From Williamsia sp. DF01-3 (GTDB lineage: Bacteria > Actinomycetota > Actinomycetes > Mycobacteriales > Mycobacteriaceae): a DNA stretch of 64,000 bases. This document shows, piece by piece, positions 29,149 through 38,743 of the stretch. The first letter of the stretch is position 1. Every line of letters starts with the position of its first letter. The notes under the pieces were generated by a model. The model was not told the DNA's origin. It saw only the letters and a list, made by a program, of their open reading frames with translations, and did no database searches. A program made the position numbers and the translations under genes. The stretch is from the NCBI RefSeq assembly GCF_023051145.1, contig NZ_JALKFS010000005.1:3241733-3305732 (forward strand). Direction: 5' to 3'.

Positions 29149-30216
29149 TCACCGATCGCGCCTGCCGACACCCTGAGAGAGTTCTGCGATCCTGCGGGCA
29201 GGCCCGTCCGGTGCCAACGGTTCGGTATCCATCCCCGAACCCTCCCGGACCCCCTCGATGAACTCCTCCAGCGCGTCTTTCGCGGTGTAGCGCGGGGACC
29301 AGCCGAGCTCTCGTCGAGCGCGAGTGATGTCCATCAGGGGCAGTCGTAAGACGGTGTCGAACAGGCCAGGTGAGGCGGGGATGACATGGGCGTGCCACGC
29401 TGCCCATACCCCCGCACGCAGCAACGGCGCCGGCGCCGGGATCGAACGCGCCCCGAGCATCTTTGCCAGGTACTTGGCGTCCACCTTCTCCTCGGTGGCG
29501 AGGTTGAATGCCCCGCGGACCGGCCGGACGGTCGCCTCGGCAAATGCCTCGCCCACATCCGCGCTGTGCAACGCCTGGAACGACAGCCCCGGCGTCCTCG
29601 GAACCACTGGGATCAAGGCGCTGCGGACCAGCTGCCGCGGGAGGAACGGCCCGACGAAGAGACGCCGTTGCGCCGTGGATGCCTCCCGTTTGAAGATGAA
29701 ACCAGGCCGCATCCTCACGACTCGCATCTCGGGGTTGTTGTGCTCGTAGCCGTCCAGCCATCGCTCGAGATACGCCTTCTCGCGCGGGTAGGCAGCACCC
29801 GGCCAGCCGTTGGTCGGCCAGCTCTCATCGACGGGGGTGTCTTTCGGACCAGGCGAGTAGGCGGCGACCGAGGATGAGTACACAACAGCCGACACATCCT
29901 CGGCCGCAGCGGCCTCGAACACCCGGATCGCGCCGCCGACGTTGTTCTCCCATGTCGAAACGGGATCATGGGTGGGTTGAAAGATCCACGCGAGATGGAT
30001 GACAACGTCTGCGCCACGAAAGAGGGGCCGCAGATCGTCCTGTCCCGTATCGGCAACGAGGAACTCTGTTTTCGGGTACGTGAGGTCGGTCGGACGGCGC
30101 GCGATCGCGCGGATGGACCTCACCTCGGACCGGGAACCGAGGGCTTCGATGACGCTCGTGCCCACATTTCCCGTCGCTCCGGTGACCACCACGGTCAGTG
30201 GTTGTGTCTCGCTCAT
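29149..30216 (-). CDS. NAD-dependent epimerase/dehydratase (extended SDR)
   Basis: 355 aa. The N-terminal NAD motif is VVTGATGNVG (about 9-18), with YSSSVAAYSPG and the catalytic AYPREKAYLE (YxxxK) further on. Members of this family act on nucleotide sugars, sterols or other hydroxyl/keto substrates. ATG 30216 was chosen (CGGAGC upstream) over a long Arg/Pro-rich extension. It is downstream of the MFS gene on the same strand by 103 bp. Confidence 0.85.
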   Translation of the reverse strand: MSETQPLTVVVTGATGNVGTSVIEALGSRSEVRSIRAIARRPTDLTYPKTEFLVADTGQDDLRPLFRGADVVIHLAWIFQPTHDPVSTWENNVGGAIRVFEAAAAEDVSAVVYSSSVAAYSPGPKDTPVDESWPTNGWPGAAYPREKAYLERWLDGYEHNNPEMRVVRMRPGFIFKREASTAQRRLFVGPFLPRQLVRSALIPVVPRTPGLSFQALHSADVGEAFAEATVRPVRGAFNLATEEKVDAKYLAKMLGARSIPAPAPLLRAGVWAAWHAHVIPASPGLFDTVLRLPLMDITRARRELGWSPRYTAKDALEEFIEGVREGSGMDTEPLAPDGPARRIAELSQGVGRRDR

Positions 30217-30319
30217 CTGCTCCGGGTACCCAGGGCTCCACCGCTCGACACCATCAGACAGCGGAACCCCGCGCACGGCATCGTGCACGGGATCCCTCGG
30301 CCCAGATCGGGACGGTGTG

Positions 30320-31948
30320 TCAGACCTTGACGGCGGCCCGGGTGTTGTCGTCCCGATCGGCCGACTCGGAGTCGCCGAGCGTTTCGGATTCGGTCCCGTC
30401 GGGTGTCGAGTCGAGATCGATCGTCCGGCGCAGCGGCCGATTGGGCAGGAGCGACACCGCAATCAGCGCAACCACCGCTGCCGCAGCTGCGATCAGGAAG
30501 ATCCGCCCTGTTGCGTCACCGTAGGCAGCGCGGATGATCGATGCGACCGGGCCCGGCAGGGAGTCGATGTCGAGGCTGCCGCCGGAGGAGCCACCTGAGA
30601 CCCCGAGCCGAGCAAGGCCGCCCGACGAGAGGTCCGCCACGCGAGTGGCCAGGACCGACCCGAGGACCGAGACGCCGATTGCGCCGCCGAAGGTCCGGAA
30701 GAACGCCACGTTGCTCGAGGCAGCCCCGATGTTGTGAACGCTGACCGTGTTCTGGACCACCAGCACGAGGTTCTGCATCAGCATGCCCGTGCCGAGCCCG
30801 ACGATCAGGGTGAAGATACTCACCCACCAGAGGTTGGTCGCGTGGTCGATCGTCCCCAGCAGAGCGAAGCCGACGATGAGCAGAACCGAACCGGTCACCA
30901 TGAACACCTTCCACTTGCCGAACCGGCTGATCAGTTGACCCGATCCCACCGAGGCGATCAGCATCCCGATGACAAGCGGAATCGAGAGCATGCCGGCGAT
31001 GGTCGGAGAGAAACCGCGCGCGGTCTGGAAGTACTGGCCCAGGAACGTCGTCGAACCGAACATCCCCAGTCCCACTGCGATGGACGCGATGATGGCGAGT
31101 CCGGTGGTGCGCTCGGTCACGATCTTGAGCGGGATGATCGGCGCTTTGACACGCGATTCCACCAGCACGGTGGCCACCAGCAGAAGCAGTCCGCCACCGA
31201 CATACATCGCGGACTCTCGGGAGATCCAGTCGTAGTACCCGGCTTTACCCGCGAACGAGACCCAGATCAACAGCACGGAAACGCCTGCGGTCAGCAAGGT
31301 GGCTCCCAGCCAGTCGATGGAGATGTTCTCGGCGCGCTCGGTCTTGATCCGGAGGGTCTTCTGCAGCAGGAACAGGGCGATCACTGCCAGTGGCACGCAG
31401 ACGAAGAAGCACCAGCGCCAGCCGAGCGGGCTGTCGACGATGACGCCGCCCAGGATGGGCCCGCCGGACATCGAGACGGCCATGGTGGCGCCCATGTATC
31501 CGGAGTACCGGCCGCGCTCACGGGGAGACACGATGCTGCCGATGATTGCGACGACGAGCGCGGTGAGACCACCCATTCCGATTCCCTGCACAACGCGGGC
31601 CGCGAGGAGAATCGGCACATTGTGCGCCAAGCCGGCGATGATCGAGCCGACCACGAAGATGATGATCGCGCTCTGGACAAGCATCTTCTTGCTGAAGATG
31701 TCGGCCAGCTTGCCCCAGATCGGCGTCGACGCCGCGTTGGCGAGCAGGGCGGTGGTGATCACCCAGGCGTAGGCCGTCTGCGACCCCTTCAGATCGCCGA
31801 TGATCGTCGGCAGGGCGGTGGCGACGATCGTTGTGCTCAGCAAAGCGGTGAACAACGCTGCGAGCAGCCCGATCATCGCCTCGAGGATTTCGCGGTGGGA
31901 CATCGCGTATGGATCGTGCTTCGCCACCGCCTCGGTTGAACTTGACAT
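30320..31948 (-). CDS. MFS drug-efflux transporter, DHA2 (14-TMS) family
   Basis: 542 aa with about 14 transmembrane helices. Motif A-like GKLADIFSKKMLVQ is in loop 2-3, and the motif C region MGATMAVSMSGGPILGGVIV is typical of EmrB/QacA exporters. The C-terminal 40 residues are acidic and cytosolic. The start directly follows the stop of the upstream MarR gene (SD AGGAAG inside the marR end), so it is cotranscribed with its probable repressor. Substrates are likely hydrophobic toxicants. Confidence 0.9.
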   Translation of the reverse strand: MSSSTEAVAKHDPYAMSHREILEAMIGLLAALFTALLSTTIVATALPTIIGDLKGSQTAYAWVITTALLANAASTPIWGKLADIFSKKMLVQSAIIIFVVGSIIAGLAHNVPILLAARVVQGIGMGGLTALVVAIIGSIVSPRERGRYSGYMGATMAVSMSGGPILGGVIVDSPLGWRWCFFVCVPLAVIALFLLQKTLRIKTERAENISIDWLGATLLTAGVSVLLIWVSFAGKAGYYDWISRESAMYVGGGLLLLVATVLVESRVKAPIIPLKIVTERTTGLAIIASIAVGLGMFGSTTFLGQYFQTARGFSPTIAGMLSIPLVIGMLIASVGSGQLISRFGKWKVFMVTGSVLLIVGFALLGTIDHATNLWWVSIFTLIVGLGTGMLMQNLVLVVQNTVSVHNIGAASSNVAFFRTFGGAIGVSVLGSVLATRVADLSSGGLARLGVSGGSSGGSLDIDSLPGPVASIIRAAYGDATGRIFLIAAAAAVVALIAVSLLPNRPLRRTIDLDSTPDGTESETLGDSESADRDDNTRAAVKV

Positions 31949-32437
31949 CTACTTCCTGTCTTTCCCTGTGATCGTTTTTTGCGCCGGCCGATCGGCCCGG
32001 TGCGCGTGTCTGGTCAATGAACCTCTGAGTTTGCGAAAGGCGCTGCCGGCCGCTTGCGCGTCTGCTTCGTCCCAGTCGTCGAGTGCGGTCTGCAACGACT
32101 CAGCACGCGCAGCCCTCGTTCGACCGAGGAGCTCGCTACCTGCACTCCTCGTCAGCAACTGCGTGGCCCGCCCGTCACCTGGGTCCGGACGGCGAGCGAC
32201 GTATCCCTCGGCGACCAACTCGGCCACGTGCCGACTCAAGGCGGACTGACTGATGCACAGATCCGATGCCAACTCGTTCTGGCGGCACTGCCCTCGTGCC
32301 TCCAAGGCCATGAGCACACCGAGACCACCTGGCAATGTCGGCCCTTCGTCCGTGGACACGACGGCTCCGCGAAAAGCGCGACCCATCAGGTACAGCTCCT
32401 CGATCAATTCGCTCGCTGTTCCTGATGACACCGGCAC
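31949..32437 (-). CDS. MarR-family regulator of the adjacent MFS exporter
   Basis: 162 aa, GTG start at 32437 with AGGGGA ahead. The helix-turn-helix is QNELASDLCISQSALSRHVA (about 60-79) with wing ARRPDPGDGRATQLLT. First gene of a two-gene operon with the exporter. Just upstream is a 44-bp concentric dyad, a strong candidate autoregulatory operator, so the pump should be induced when a ligand releases the repressor. Confidence 0.9.
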   Translation of the reverse strand: MPVSSGTASELIEELYLMGRAFRGAVVSTDEGPTLPGGLGVLMALEARGQCRQNELASDLCISQSALSRHVAELVAEGYVARRPDPGDGRATQLLTRSAGSELLGRTRAARAESLQTALDDWDEADAQAAGSAFRKLRGSLTRHAHRADRPAQKTITGKDRK

Positions 32438-32457
32438 GACGACTTCCCCTCATATAA

Positions 32458-32501
32458 TTGATTGCACTACACAACTTATATAAGTTACATGCGGCAATCA
32501 A
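32458..32501. promoter_or_regulatory. Concentric 44-bp dyad, MarR operator
   Basis: Outer arms TTGATTGC (32458-32465) and GCAATCAA (32494-32501) share an exact centre with the inner perfect palindrome AACTTATATAAGTT (32473-32486). It lies 20 bp upstream of the MarR start and covers an AT-rich patch likely to hold the -10, so it probably is the repressor site. Confidence 0.65.
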
Positions 32502-32567
32502 CTATTCCCGGGGCGCGGGGTACATCCGCGGACCGGACGGAAGCCTTGTCGGAGTCGGGCCGTACGA

Positions 32568-32750
32568 CTAGCGCGTCAAGCGCGTATCTGGCGAGGCCAG
32601 CGGGTACCCGCGCCGTACAGTTCGGTCGAGGATGCCGAGGGTACTGCGAAGCGCAGTGGCAGAGATCACCGGAAAGATCCCTTTGGCTCGCCACTCCGGA
32701 TGGATGTTCGACCAGTCGTAGAACGACACCACGCGCGTACCTGCCGCGCG
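32568..32750 (-). other. Open in-phase extension past the glycoside hydrolase stop
   Basis: After the hydrolase TGA the same frame stays open for 60 codons to TAG 32568 and reads like protein: FYDWSNIHPEWRAKGIFP then ALRSTLGILDRTVRRGYP. A GTG at 32732 could start a 54-aa peptide. It may be a small gene, a remnant of another gene, or chance; I cannot name it. Confidence 0.25.
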
Positions 32751-33878
32751 TCAGGGCCCAACAGTGTTGAGCTCGGCAACGAGATCGAAAGCAGGATCGT
32801 CCGGGCCGATGTCGAACGTGCATTGCTGCTCGCGCGGATCCGGCACGAAGGCCCAGAACAGCGCACCCGCAGTACCGGCGGCGCGCTGACCGTCGATTTT
32901 GGTCTCGAAGTCGTCCACCCGATCCTCACGGGTGCCGCACGACCCGGCGTTCTGCCCGATCTCGGCGACCACCAGTGGCTTCCCGACCGCCTGGGCCTGC
33001 ACGATGTGGGTGGCGAGGCCATTCCACACGTCGCCGGGCAACGGCACACCATCAGCGCCGTAGTCGTGGTACTCGAGCACGTCGACGTGGGGTGAAGCCC
33101 CGAGCAGCTGATAGTCACCGCCGGCCGACCCACATTGCCCGCCACCGAGCAGGCCCGCCCAGATCGGGGTGGACGGGTCCGCTGCCCGAACCTTGGCTCC
33201 GGCTTGGTCGAAGAAGTTCCGCAGGATCTGACCCGAGTCGGACGGGCACGTGCGGTTCTGCCAACTGCACGCAGAATCGCCGCACAGACTCGTCTCGGGT
33301 TCGCCGACCAATTCCCAACCGGCCAGCGCAGGCGACGACTTCCACCGGTTGACCGCCGTGGTCACCCATTGATCGAACCGTAGGGGCGCCCCCGCCGGGA
33401 CCAAGGTCTTCCAACCGGACGTGTACCAGCTCCGACCCTTGAACAACTCGTCTTCGCAGGCACCGTCGCCACCGGTGAAGACCGGCACGAGCATTTGGTC
33501 ATGAGCTTCGGCCGCGGCGAACACCGCGTCCATCGGACCGAAATCGAGCTCGCCCGTGAACTTGTTGACGGCCAGACGCTGGAAAGCGTTGAAGCGCGTG
33601 AGCGAGTTGGGCTCGAGCGACGAGAAGTAGGAGTCGAGGTCGACCATCGCGCCGCAACCCTGGTTCACCGACCAATCGGTCGCGAGCTGGTAGGCGTTGA
33701 ACCCGCTCGGCCACCATGGCGTTCCATCGAGCTCGAGACCGTCCGCCGTCGCCTCCACCCTGTTCGGCCCGGCCGCTTCTGCGGGCCCGGCTTGGGCCCA
33801 CTGGGTCGACCCGACACCAACCAGCAGGATCATGGCCAATGCGAAGAAGTAGTACGTACGATGCGTGGTGCGTTGCAT
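32751..33878 (-). CDS. Secreted glycoside hydrolase, cellulase/GH5-like
   Basis: 375 aa with a Sec signal (TYYFFALAMILLVGVGSTQW, cleavage near AQA-GP) followed by a TIM-barrel-like domain. WELVGEPETS (about 189-198) fits the strand-4 acid/base Glu (usually NEP, here GEP), and LVVAEIGQNAG (about 304-314) fits the strand-7 nucleophile Glu. Eight cysteines suggest disulphides outside the cell. Acts on beta-linked polysaccharide, exact substrate unknown. Divergent from the Baeyer-Villiger monooxygenase. Confidence 0.75.
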   Translation of the reverse strand: MQRTTHRTYYFFALAMILLVGVGSTQWAQAGPAEAAGPNRVEATADGLELDGTPWWPSGFNAYQLATDWSVNQGCGAMVDLDSYFSSLEPNSLTRFNAFQRLAVNKFTGELDFGPMDAVFAAAEAHDQMLVPVFTGGDGACEDELFKGRSWYTSGWKTLVPAGAPLRFDQWVTTAVNRWKSSPALAGWELVGEPETSLCGDSACSWQNRTCPSDSGQILRNFFDQAGAKVRAADPSTPIWAGLLGGGQCGSAGGDYQLLGASPHVDVLEYHDYGADGVPLPGDVWNGLATHIVQAQAVGKPLVVAEIGQNAGSCGTREDRVDDFETKIDGQRAAGTAGALFWAFVPDPREQQCTFDIGPDDPAFDLVAELNTVGP

Positions 33879-34037
33879 GTGATGGAGAGCCTGTCCTCGT
33901 TTTGACCGTGACGCTCATAGTTGCACAGCTTCGTGAACGAGGAAACTGCTTCGCAAAGGAAAACAGCGAGAACGCGACCGTCCGTCAAAAGACACGGTGA
34001 CCTGCGCGATCGCCGCCGGCACGACCGAAGAGGACCG

Positions 34038-35525
34038 ATGACCCTGTCAGATCGCGTAGATGTGTTGATCATCGGAGCAGGACTCTCAGGAGTCGGCGCC
34101 GCCTGCCACGTGCGGGAGAAGTTCCCCGACCGCAGCATCGCGATCCTGGAGAGCCGGCCCCGCATCGGCGGTACATGGGACCTGTTCAAGTACCCAGGGA
34201 TCCGGTCCGATTCGGACATGTTCACCCTCGGATACAAGTTCCGGCCCTGGGTGGGTGACAACGCGATCGCAGACGGCTCCTCCATCCTGGAATACGTCCG
34301 GGCAACAGCCGCCGACTACGGGATCGATGAGACGATCCGGTTCAACCGCCGGGCCGTGCGTGCGGAATGGTCGAGCAGCGAACAGCTCTGGCGGGTTCAC
34401 ATCGAGCGCACCGACGTGGGCGCCGAAACCCAGACCGAGACCATCGCCGCCAACTTCCTGATGTCCTGTAGCGGCTACTACCGCTACGACGAGGGCTACA
34501 CACCCGACTTCCCCGCGATCGAGAGGTTCGCCGGGACCATCGTGCATCCGCAGCATTGGCCGACCGACCTCGACTACACCGACAAGCGGGTGGTGATCAT
34601 CGGCAGCGGGGCCACCGCCGTCACCTTGGCGCCGTCGATGGCCCCCGAAGCCGCACACGTCACCATGCTCCAGCGTTCGCCGTCCTACGTCATCTCCATT
34701 CCCAAGCAGGATGCCATTGCGAACAGACTGCGCAAACTACTTCCCGCGAAATGGGCCTACGCTGCCGCGCGCGGCAAGGGAATCGCCGTCTCCACCGCCA
34801 TCTATCAACTGTGTCAACGTCATCCACAGTTCATGAAGAAGCAGATCCGGTCATGGCAAGAGCGTCAACTGCCAGATTTCGACATCGACACCCACTTCGC
34901 CCCGCGCTACAACCCCTGGGATCAGCGCTTGTGCCTCGTGCCCGACAGCGACCTGTTCCGCGCCATCAGAAAAGGGTCGGTGTCCATGGCCACCGACCGG
35001 ATCGCCACGTTCACCGAAAACGGCGTCGAGCTGGAATCCGGCGACCATCTCGACGCCGACATCATCGTCACAGCCACCGGCCTCAATCTGCTCGCCCTGG
35101 GCGGGCTCACGTTCGTAGTCGACGGGGAGGAAGTCGACCTCACCGACACGATGACCTACAAGGGCATGATGCTCAGCGGCATCCCCAATTTCTTCTACGT
35201 TGTCGGGTACACGAACGCATCGTGGACCTTGAAGGCAGACCTGGTGTGCGAGTACATGTGTCGCCTGCTCGAACACATGGACGCCAACGGATACGGCGAA
35301 AGTGTCCCGGTGAAGGACCCGTCCGTACAGGAGGAACCGTTCCTCGATTTCGCTGCCGGATACGTTCTGCGTTCGGTCGACTCGTTTCCGCACCAGGGTT
35401 CACGTGCTCCCTGGAGGCTGCGGATGAACTACTACCGCGATGTCCTCACCTTGCGCCACGGCACGGTTGCGGACGCCCCGATGAGGTTCAGGGAGCGCAG
35501 CGCTTCCCTGACGTCGGCCGGCTGA
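34038..35525 (+). CDS. Flavin-containing (Baeyer-Villiger type) monooxygenase, EthA-like
   Basis: 495 aa with two Rossmann motifs, VLIIGAGLSGVG (about 9-20) and VVIIGSGATAV (about 190-200), and the Baeyer-Villiger fingerprint FAGTIVHPQHWP (about 165-176) between them. Such enzymes insert oxygen into ketones or oxidise S/N centres; the family includes mycobacterial EthA. ATG 34038 has AGAGGA upstream. The 159-bp divergent gap shared with the glycoside hydrolase holds the promoters. Confidence 0.88.
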   Translation: MTLSDRVDVLIIGAGLSGVGAACHVREKFPDRSIAILESRPRIGGTWDLFKYPGIRSDSDMFTLGYKFRPWVGDNAIADGSSILEYVRATAADYGIDETIRFNRRAVRAEWSSSEQLWRVHIERTDVGAETQTETIAANFLMSCSGYYRYDEGYTPDFPAIERFAGTIVHPQHWPTDLDYTDKRVVIIGSGATAVTLAPSMAPEAAHVTMLQRSPSYVISIPKQDAIANRLRKLLPAKWAYAAARGKGIAVSTAIYQLCQRHPQFMKKQIRSWQERQLPDFDIDTHFAPRYNPWDQRLCLVPDSDLFRAIRKGSVSMATDRIATFTENGVELESGDHLDADIIVTATGLNLLALGGLTFVVDGEEVDLTDTMTYKGMMLSGIPNFFYVVGYTNASWTLKADLVCEYMCRLLEHMDANGYGESVPVKDPSVQEEPFLDFAAGYVLRSVDSFPHQGSRAPWRLRMNYYRDVLTLRHGTVADAPMRFRERSASLTSAG

Positions 35526-36767
35526 TCAGCCGACCGGTGTCGACTTCTCCCGCAGCCGCGTAGCCAGCCACTCGTAGACGGCTTCGTTGTTGAGCAGGGT
35601 GAAGTGGTGGGCCGACCCGAGATGCATCCCGTCGTCGTCACGAAAACCGATGTCGCGCAGCTTGTCTCGGCCACGGGCACTGACATGCAGTACCAAACCG
35701 TCACCGAGGTAACGACCGAGCAGGTGTTCCGGGTCTCGGGTGATCGAGGCCGACACAAAACTGTGCTCGGCATCGGCGAGCAACGGGACCTCCGCGATGG
35801 CGGCCTGGCGCAAGGCATCGAGGTCTCGACCCGTCCAGTCTTCGTCCACCAGCGAACCGGCATACAGGTCCCGGATCCCGGCGCTGCGCCTGTGCAGTAG
35901 CCGGCCGATCGGACGGGACTCGGGCAGCATCTGCAACAGCGCGGTGGCGGTGTGTACTGTCCGCGCCAACGGGGCCCCCAGATGCGGAGATCCGAGACAG
36001 ACGATGTGGCGGACCTTTCCGGCCCACCCAGCCCCCACGAGGGAGGCCCCGTGACAGGCACTACGTGCCACGAGACCACCCATCGAGTGCCCGACCAGCA
36101 CGATCTCCTCCACGGGTACAGGCCAGTTCCTCACCACGTCCTCGATGAGCACGGCGAGATCACGGCCGTTCTCGGAGATGTGCCTACCCGTGTTGTAACG
36201 CACCTGCAGTTCGCTGAAGCCGAGCTCCGCGGACAATCTGGCCCCATACGTCGGCCTGCCGCCGATACCCCAGGCGACTTCGGTCTCCATCAACCCATGC
36301 GTGAAGAAGACCAGCTTGGGCGTCGCGTGAGGATACGCTTTCGCCAGGGATTTGCTGTCCGCGTGTTGGATACGCCCGTCGACCCGAAGCGACATCGGCG
36401 TGGCCAGTGGCGAATCCTGTTCGGCGAGCGCGTCACCGATCAAACCGGTCAACGCACCGAGCGCAATCGCACCGCGTTTGGTCTCCGAGGGCACCCGCCC
36501 ACGTCCGTCGACCGTCCGTGATGCCACCTGCGCTGCCACCTCACAGGCAACCGCGATGGATCGATACGTTCCATCGGCGATCGCGTTGTGAATGATCCGC
36601 GACGGTGCCGCCCAGGGGCCGACACCGAGCTGCACCCCCGAGAACACGCGGTCGGATATCGCCCTGTGTACGGTGCCGACCCCGGTCACCGCCTTCCCGA
36701 CCTCCTCGAAGGCCAGTTCCGCCAGCGCGCGAACTTCGTCCTGCCGCGAGCCATCCACATCGATCAT
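35526..36767 (-). CDS. Lipase/esterase-like alpha/beta hydrolase (PGAP1-type)
   Basis: 413 aa. A 135-residue helical N-terminal region precedes an alpha/beta hydrolase domain with FFTHGLMETE (oxyanion), VLVGHSMGGLVARSA (nucleophile Ser), and late HHFTLLNNEAVYEWL with the His. This layout is found in actinobacterial esterases/PGAP1-like proteins of unknown substrate. No signal peptide. Its stop directly abuts the convergent monooxygenase stop. ATG 36767 is used. Confidence 0.82.
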   Translation of the reverse strand: MIDVDGSRQDEVRALAELAFEEVGKAVTGVGTVHRAISDRVFSGVQLGVGPWAAPSRIIHNAIADGTYRSIAVACEVAAQVASRTVDGRGRVPSETKRGAIALGALTGLIGDALAEQDSPLATPMSLRVDGRIQHADSKSLAKAYPHATPKLVFFTHGLMETEVAWGIGGRPTYGARLSAELGFSELQVRYNTGRHISENGRDLAVLIEDVVRNWPVPVEEIVLVGHSMGGLVARSACHGASLVGAGWAGKVRHIVCLGSPHLGAPLARTVHTATALLQMLPESRPIGRLLHRRSAGIRDLYAGSLVDEDWTGRDLDALRQAAIAEVPLLADAEHSFVSASITRDPEHLLGRYLGDGLVLHVSARGRDKLRDIGFRDDDGMHLGSAHHFTLLNNEAVYEWLATRLREKSTPVG

Positions 36768-36772
36768 GCATT

Positions 36773-36792
36773 CAGTGTACAACCGTGCACTG
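36773..36792. promoter_or_regulatory. Dyad next to the lipase-like gene start
   Basis: CAGTGTAC-AACC-GTGCACTG, 8-bp arms with one mismatch, 6 bp upstream of ATG 36767. A repressor-type site is possible, but no regulator gene adjoins it; the GTGCAC element recurs at 36829-36834. Confidence 0.35.
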
Positions 36793-36884
36793 ACGAGGGT
36801 CTCCGGCGACCGCTTTCCTGACAGCACAGTGCACACCGGCTACCGTCCGACCATGGGATTGCACCGCTCCGCACCGACTCGAGG

Positions 36885-38378
36885 GTGGCGATGGAGGTGA
36901 GCGCCGCCACGCCCACCTCCAGGCCCACGCCCGGTCCCGTCCTGGTTGTCGCGATCCTCGCGTCTTTTGTCGCGTTCCTCGACGGATCGGTGGTGAACCT
37001 CGCCCTTCCCGCCATCTCAGACGACCTGGGAGGTGGGCTGAGTACACAGCAGTGGGTGGTCGATTCATACCTCCTCACCCTGGGCGCACTGATTCTGGTG
37101 GCCGGCGCGATCTCTGATGCGTTCGGGCGCTTGCCGATGCTCCGGATCGGGCTCGTGATCTTCGGCCTGGCATCCGTCGCGTGCGCGGCAGCGCCGACCG
37201 ACCTCGTCCTGATCATCGCCCGCGGGCTGCAGGGTGTGGGTGCGGCCCTGCTGGTGCCCAGTTCGCTCGCATTGATCAACTCGGCCTTCACCCCGGACGA
37301 CCAGCCCAAAGCGATCGGTACGTGGACCGCATGGACGGGCACGGCCTTTGTGATCGGTCCACTACTCGGTGGTGTACTCGTCGACACGTTGAACTGGCGG
37401 TGGATCTTTGCCGTCAACGTCGTGCCGGTGGCGATCACCCTGGTGCTGTCGATGCGACTCGTCGAACCGGCTCGGACGACACCGCGCGAACGCATCGACG
37501 TACCAGGCGCAGTGCTGACGGCCGGGGGTCTCGCCGGAACCGTCTACGCCCTCATCGAGCAGCAACGTCTCGGTGTCGGCAACCCTGCGGTGGCTGCAGC
37601 TTTGGCACTCGGACTGTTGTGCCTGGCCGGGCTGGGCTGGCGCGAAACGCACACCGACCATCCGATGATCCCAGCGAAGATGTTCGCGGTCAGGAACTTT
37701 GGTGTCGGCAATCTCTCGACGACGTTCATCTACGCCGGATTGTCGATGGGCACGCTGGTGACGGCTCTGTTCCTGCAAGAGGTCGCGGGCTTCTCGGCGC
37801 TGATGGCCGGGCTCGCGACGTTGCCGGTCCCGCTGCTCTCGTTCTTCATCGCTCGACCGGTGGGGGCGCTCTCGGCACGATACGGGCCCCGCGTGTTCAT
37901 GGCGTCCGGGCCGATCATCGCCGGATGCGGTTACCTGCTCATGCTCACCACTGTCGACGGTTTCGATTTCTGGACACAGATGCTCCCCGGGCTCGTGCTC
38001 TTCGGGCTCGGCCTGTCGATCACCGTCACGCCGCTGACCTCGGCCGTCCTTGCATCGATCGATCGGCAACACAGCGGGATCGGCTCGGCGTTGAACAACG
38101 CGATCTCACGTATCGCCGGCCTGATCGCTGTTGCCTGCACCGGGATCATCGTGGGCGGCACGCTGGACACCGCGTCATTCCACCGTGTTCTGGTGGTGAC
38201 CGCGGCCCTGTTCATAATCGGCGGCGTGGTGGCGGCCTTCGGTATCCGCAACCACGGCCACCATCCCGAACAGGTCGCGGTGACAGCGGCCGCACAGTGC
38301 TGTGATCGCTCGACCACTCCCCTGACGTCCGGCCGGTCGTCGGCCAGTGACGGCGTGCATCCACCGATGCCCCGATGA
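36885..38378 (+). CDS. MFS transporter, DHA2-type
   Basis: 497 aa, about 14 transmembrane helices: FVAFLDGSVVNLALPAISDD opens the first helix, loop 2-3 has SDAFGRLPML (motif A), and TAFVIGPLLGGVLVDTLNWR is motif C. Typical proton-driven multidrug exporter. The start is GTG 36885 or ATG 36891. A 40-residue hydrophilic C-terminal tail is low complexity. Divergent from the lipase-like gene. Confidence 0.88.
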   Translation: MAMEVSAATPTSRPTPGPVLVVAILASFVAFLDGSVVNLALPAISDDLGGGLSTQQWVVDSYLLTLGALILVAGAISDAFGRLPMLRIGLVIFGLASVACAAAPTDLVLIIARGLQGVGAALLVPSSLALINSAFTPDDQPKAIGTWTAWTGTAFVIGPLLGGVLVDTLNWRWIFAVNVVPVAITLVLSMRLVEPARTTPRERIDVPGAVLTAGGLAGTVYALIEQQRLGVGNPAVAAALALGLLCLAGLGWRETHTDHPMIPAKMFAVRNFGVGNLSTTFIYAGLSMGTLVTALFLQEVAGFSALMAGLATLPVPLLSFFIARPVGALSARYGPRVFMASGPIIAGCGYLLMLTTVDGFDFWTQMLPGLVLFGLGLSITVTPLTSAVLASIDRQHSGIGSALNNAISRIAGLIAVACTGIIVGGTLDTASFHRVLVVTAALFIIGGVVAAFGIRNHGHHPEQVAVTAAAQCCDRSTTPLTSGRSSASDGVHPPMPR

Positions 38379-38417
38379 CGATTGAAGCGAAGGCCTGGTG
38401 GTGGAAACATCGGGACG

Positions 38418-38702
38418 ATGACCGCACTGCTGACCGAATCCGACATCACCGCCGCACTCGCCGATCTACCCAAATGGCAACGTGAGGGCCAATCGTTGAC
38501 TCAGACGATCGATTGCCCGGACTTTCCGGCGGCGATCGCATTGGTGAATCGGGTGGCCGAGGCCGCGGAAGAGGCCAACCATCACCCCGATATGGATATC
38601 CGTTGGCGCACAGTGACTTTTACCCTCAGCACGCATTCGGCGGGCGGAATCACAAGCCTCGACGTGATGTTGGCGCAGCGAATAGACAACCTTGCTCCCT
38701 GA
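38418..38702 (+). CDS. Pterin-4a-carbinolamine dehydratase
   Basis: 94 aa, the full length of the family. ANHHPDMDIRW (about 54-64) has the active-site His-His and Asp; dehydrates 4a-hydroxytetrahydrobiopterin to recycle pterin cofactor. No aromatic-amino-acid hydroxylase is nearby, so its partner is not evident. ATG 38418 was selected over a 12-codon upstream extension. Confidence 0.9.
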   Translation: MTALLTESDITAALADLPKWQREGQSLTQTIDCPDFPAAIALVNRVAEAAEEANHHPDMDIRWRTVTFTLSTHSAGGITSLDVMLAQRIDNLAP

Positions 38703-38743
38703 CCCGGTCGGCGGTCCCGACGAGCGAGTCCGTATCGAAGACA

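Larger units (their letters stand above)
32438..32750. other. Gene-poor spacer, about 310 bp
   Basis: Spacer between the MarR gene and the glycoside hydrolase stop. It contains the 44-bp MarR operator on the left and, on the right, a minus-strand frame that continues in phase past the hydrolase stop (32568-32750). No other supported feature was seen. Confidence 0.6.
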
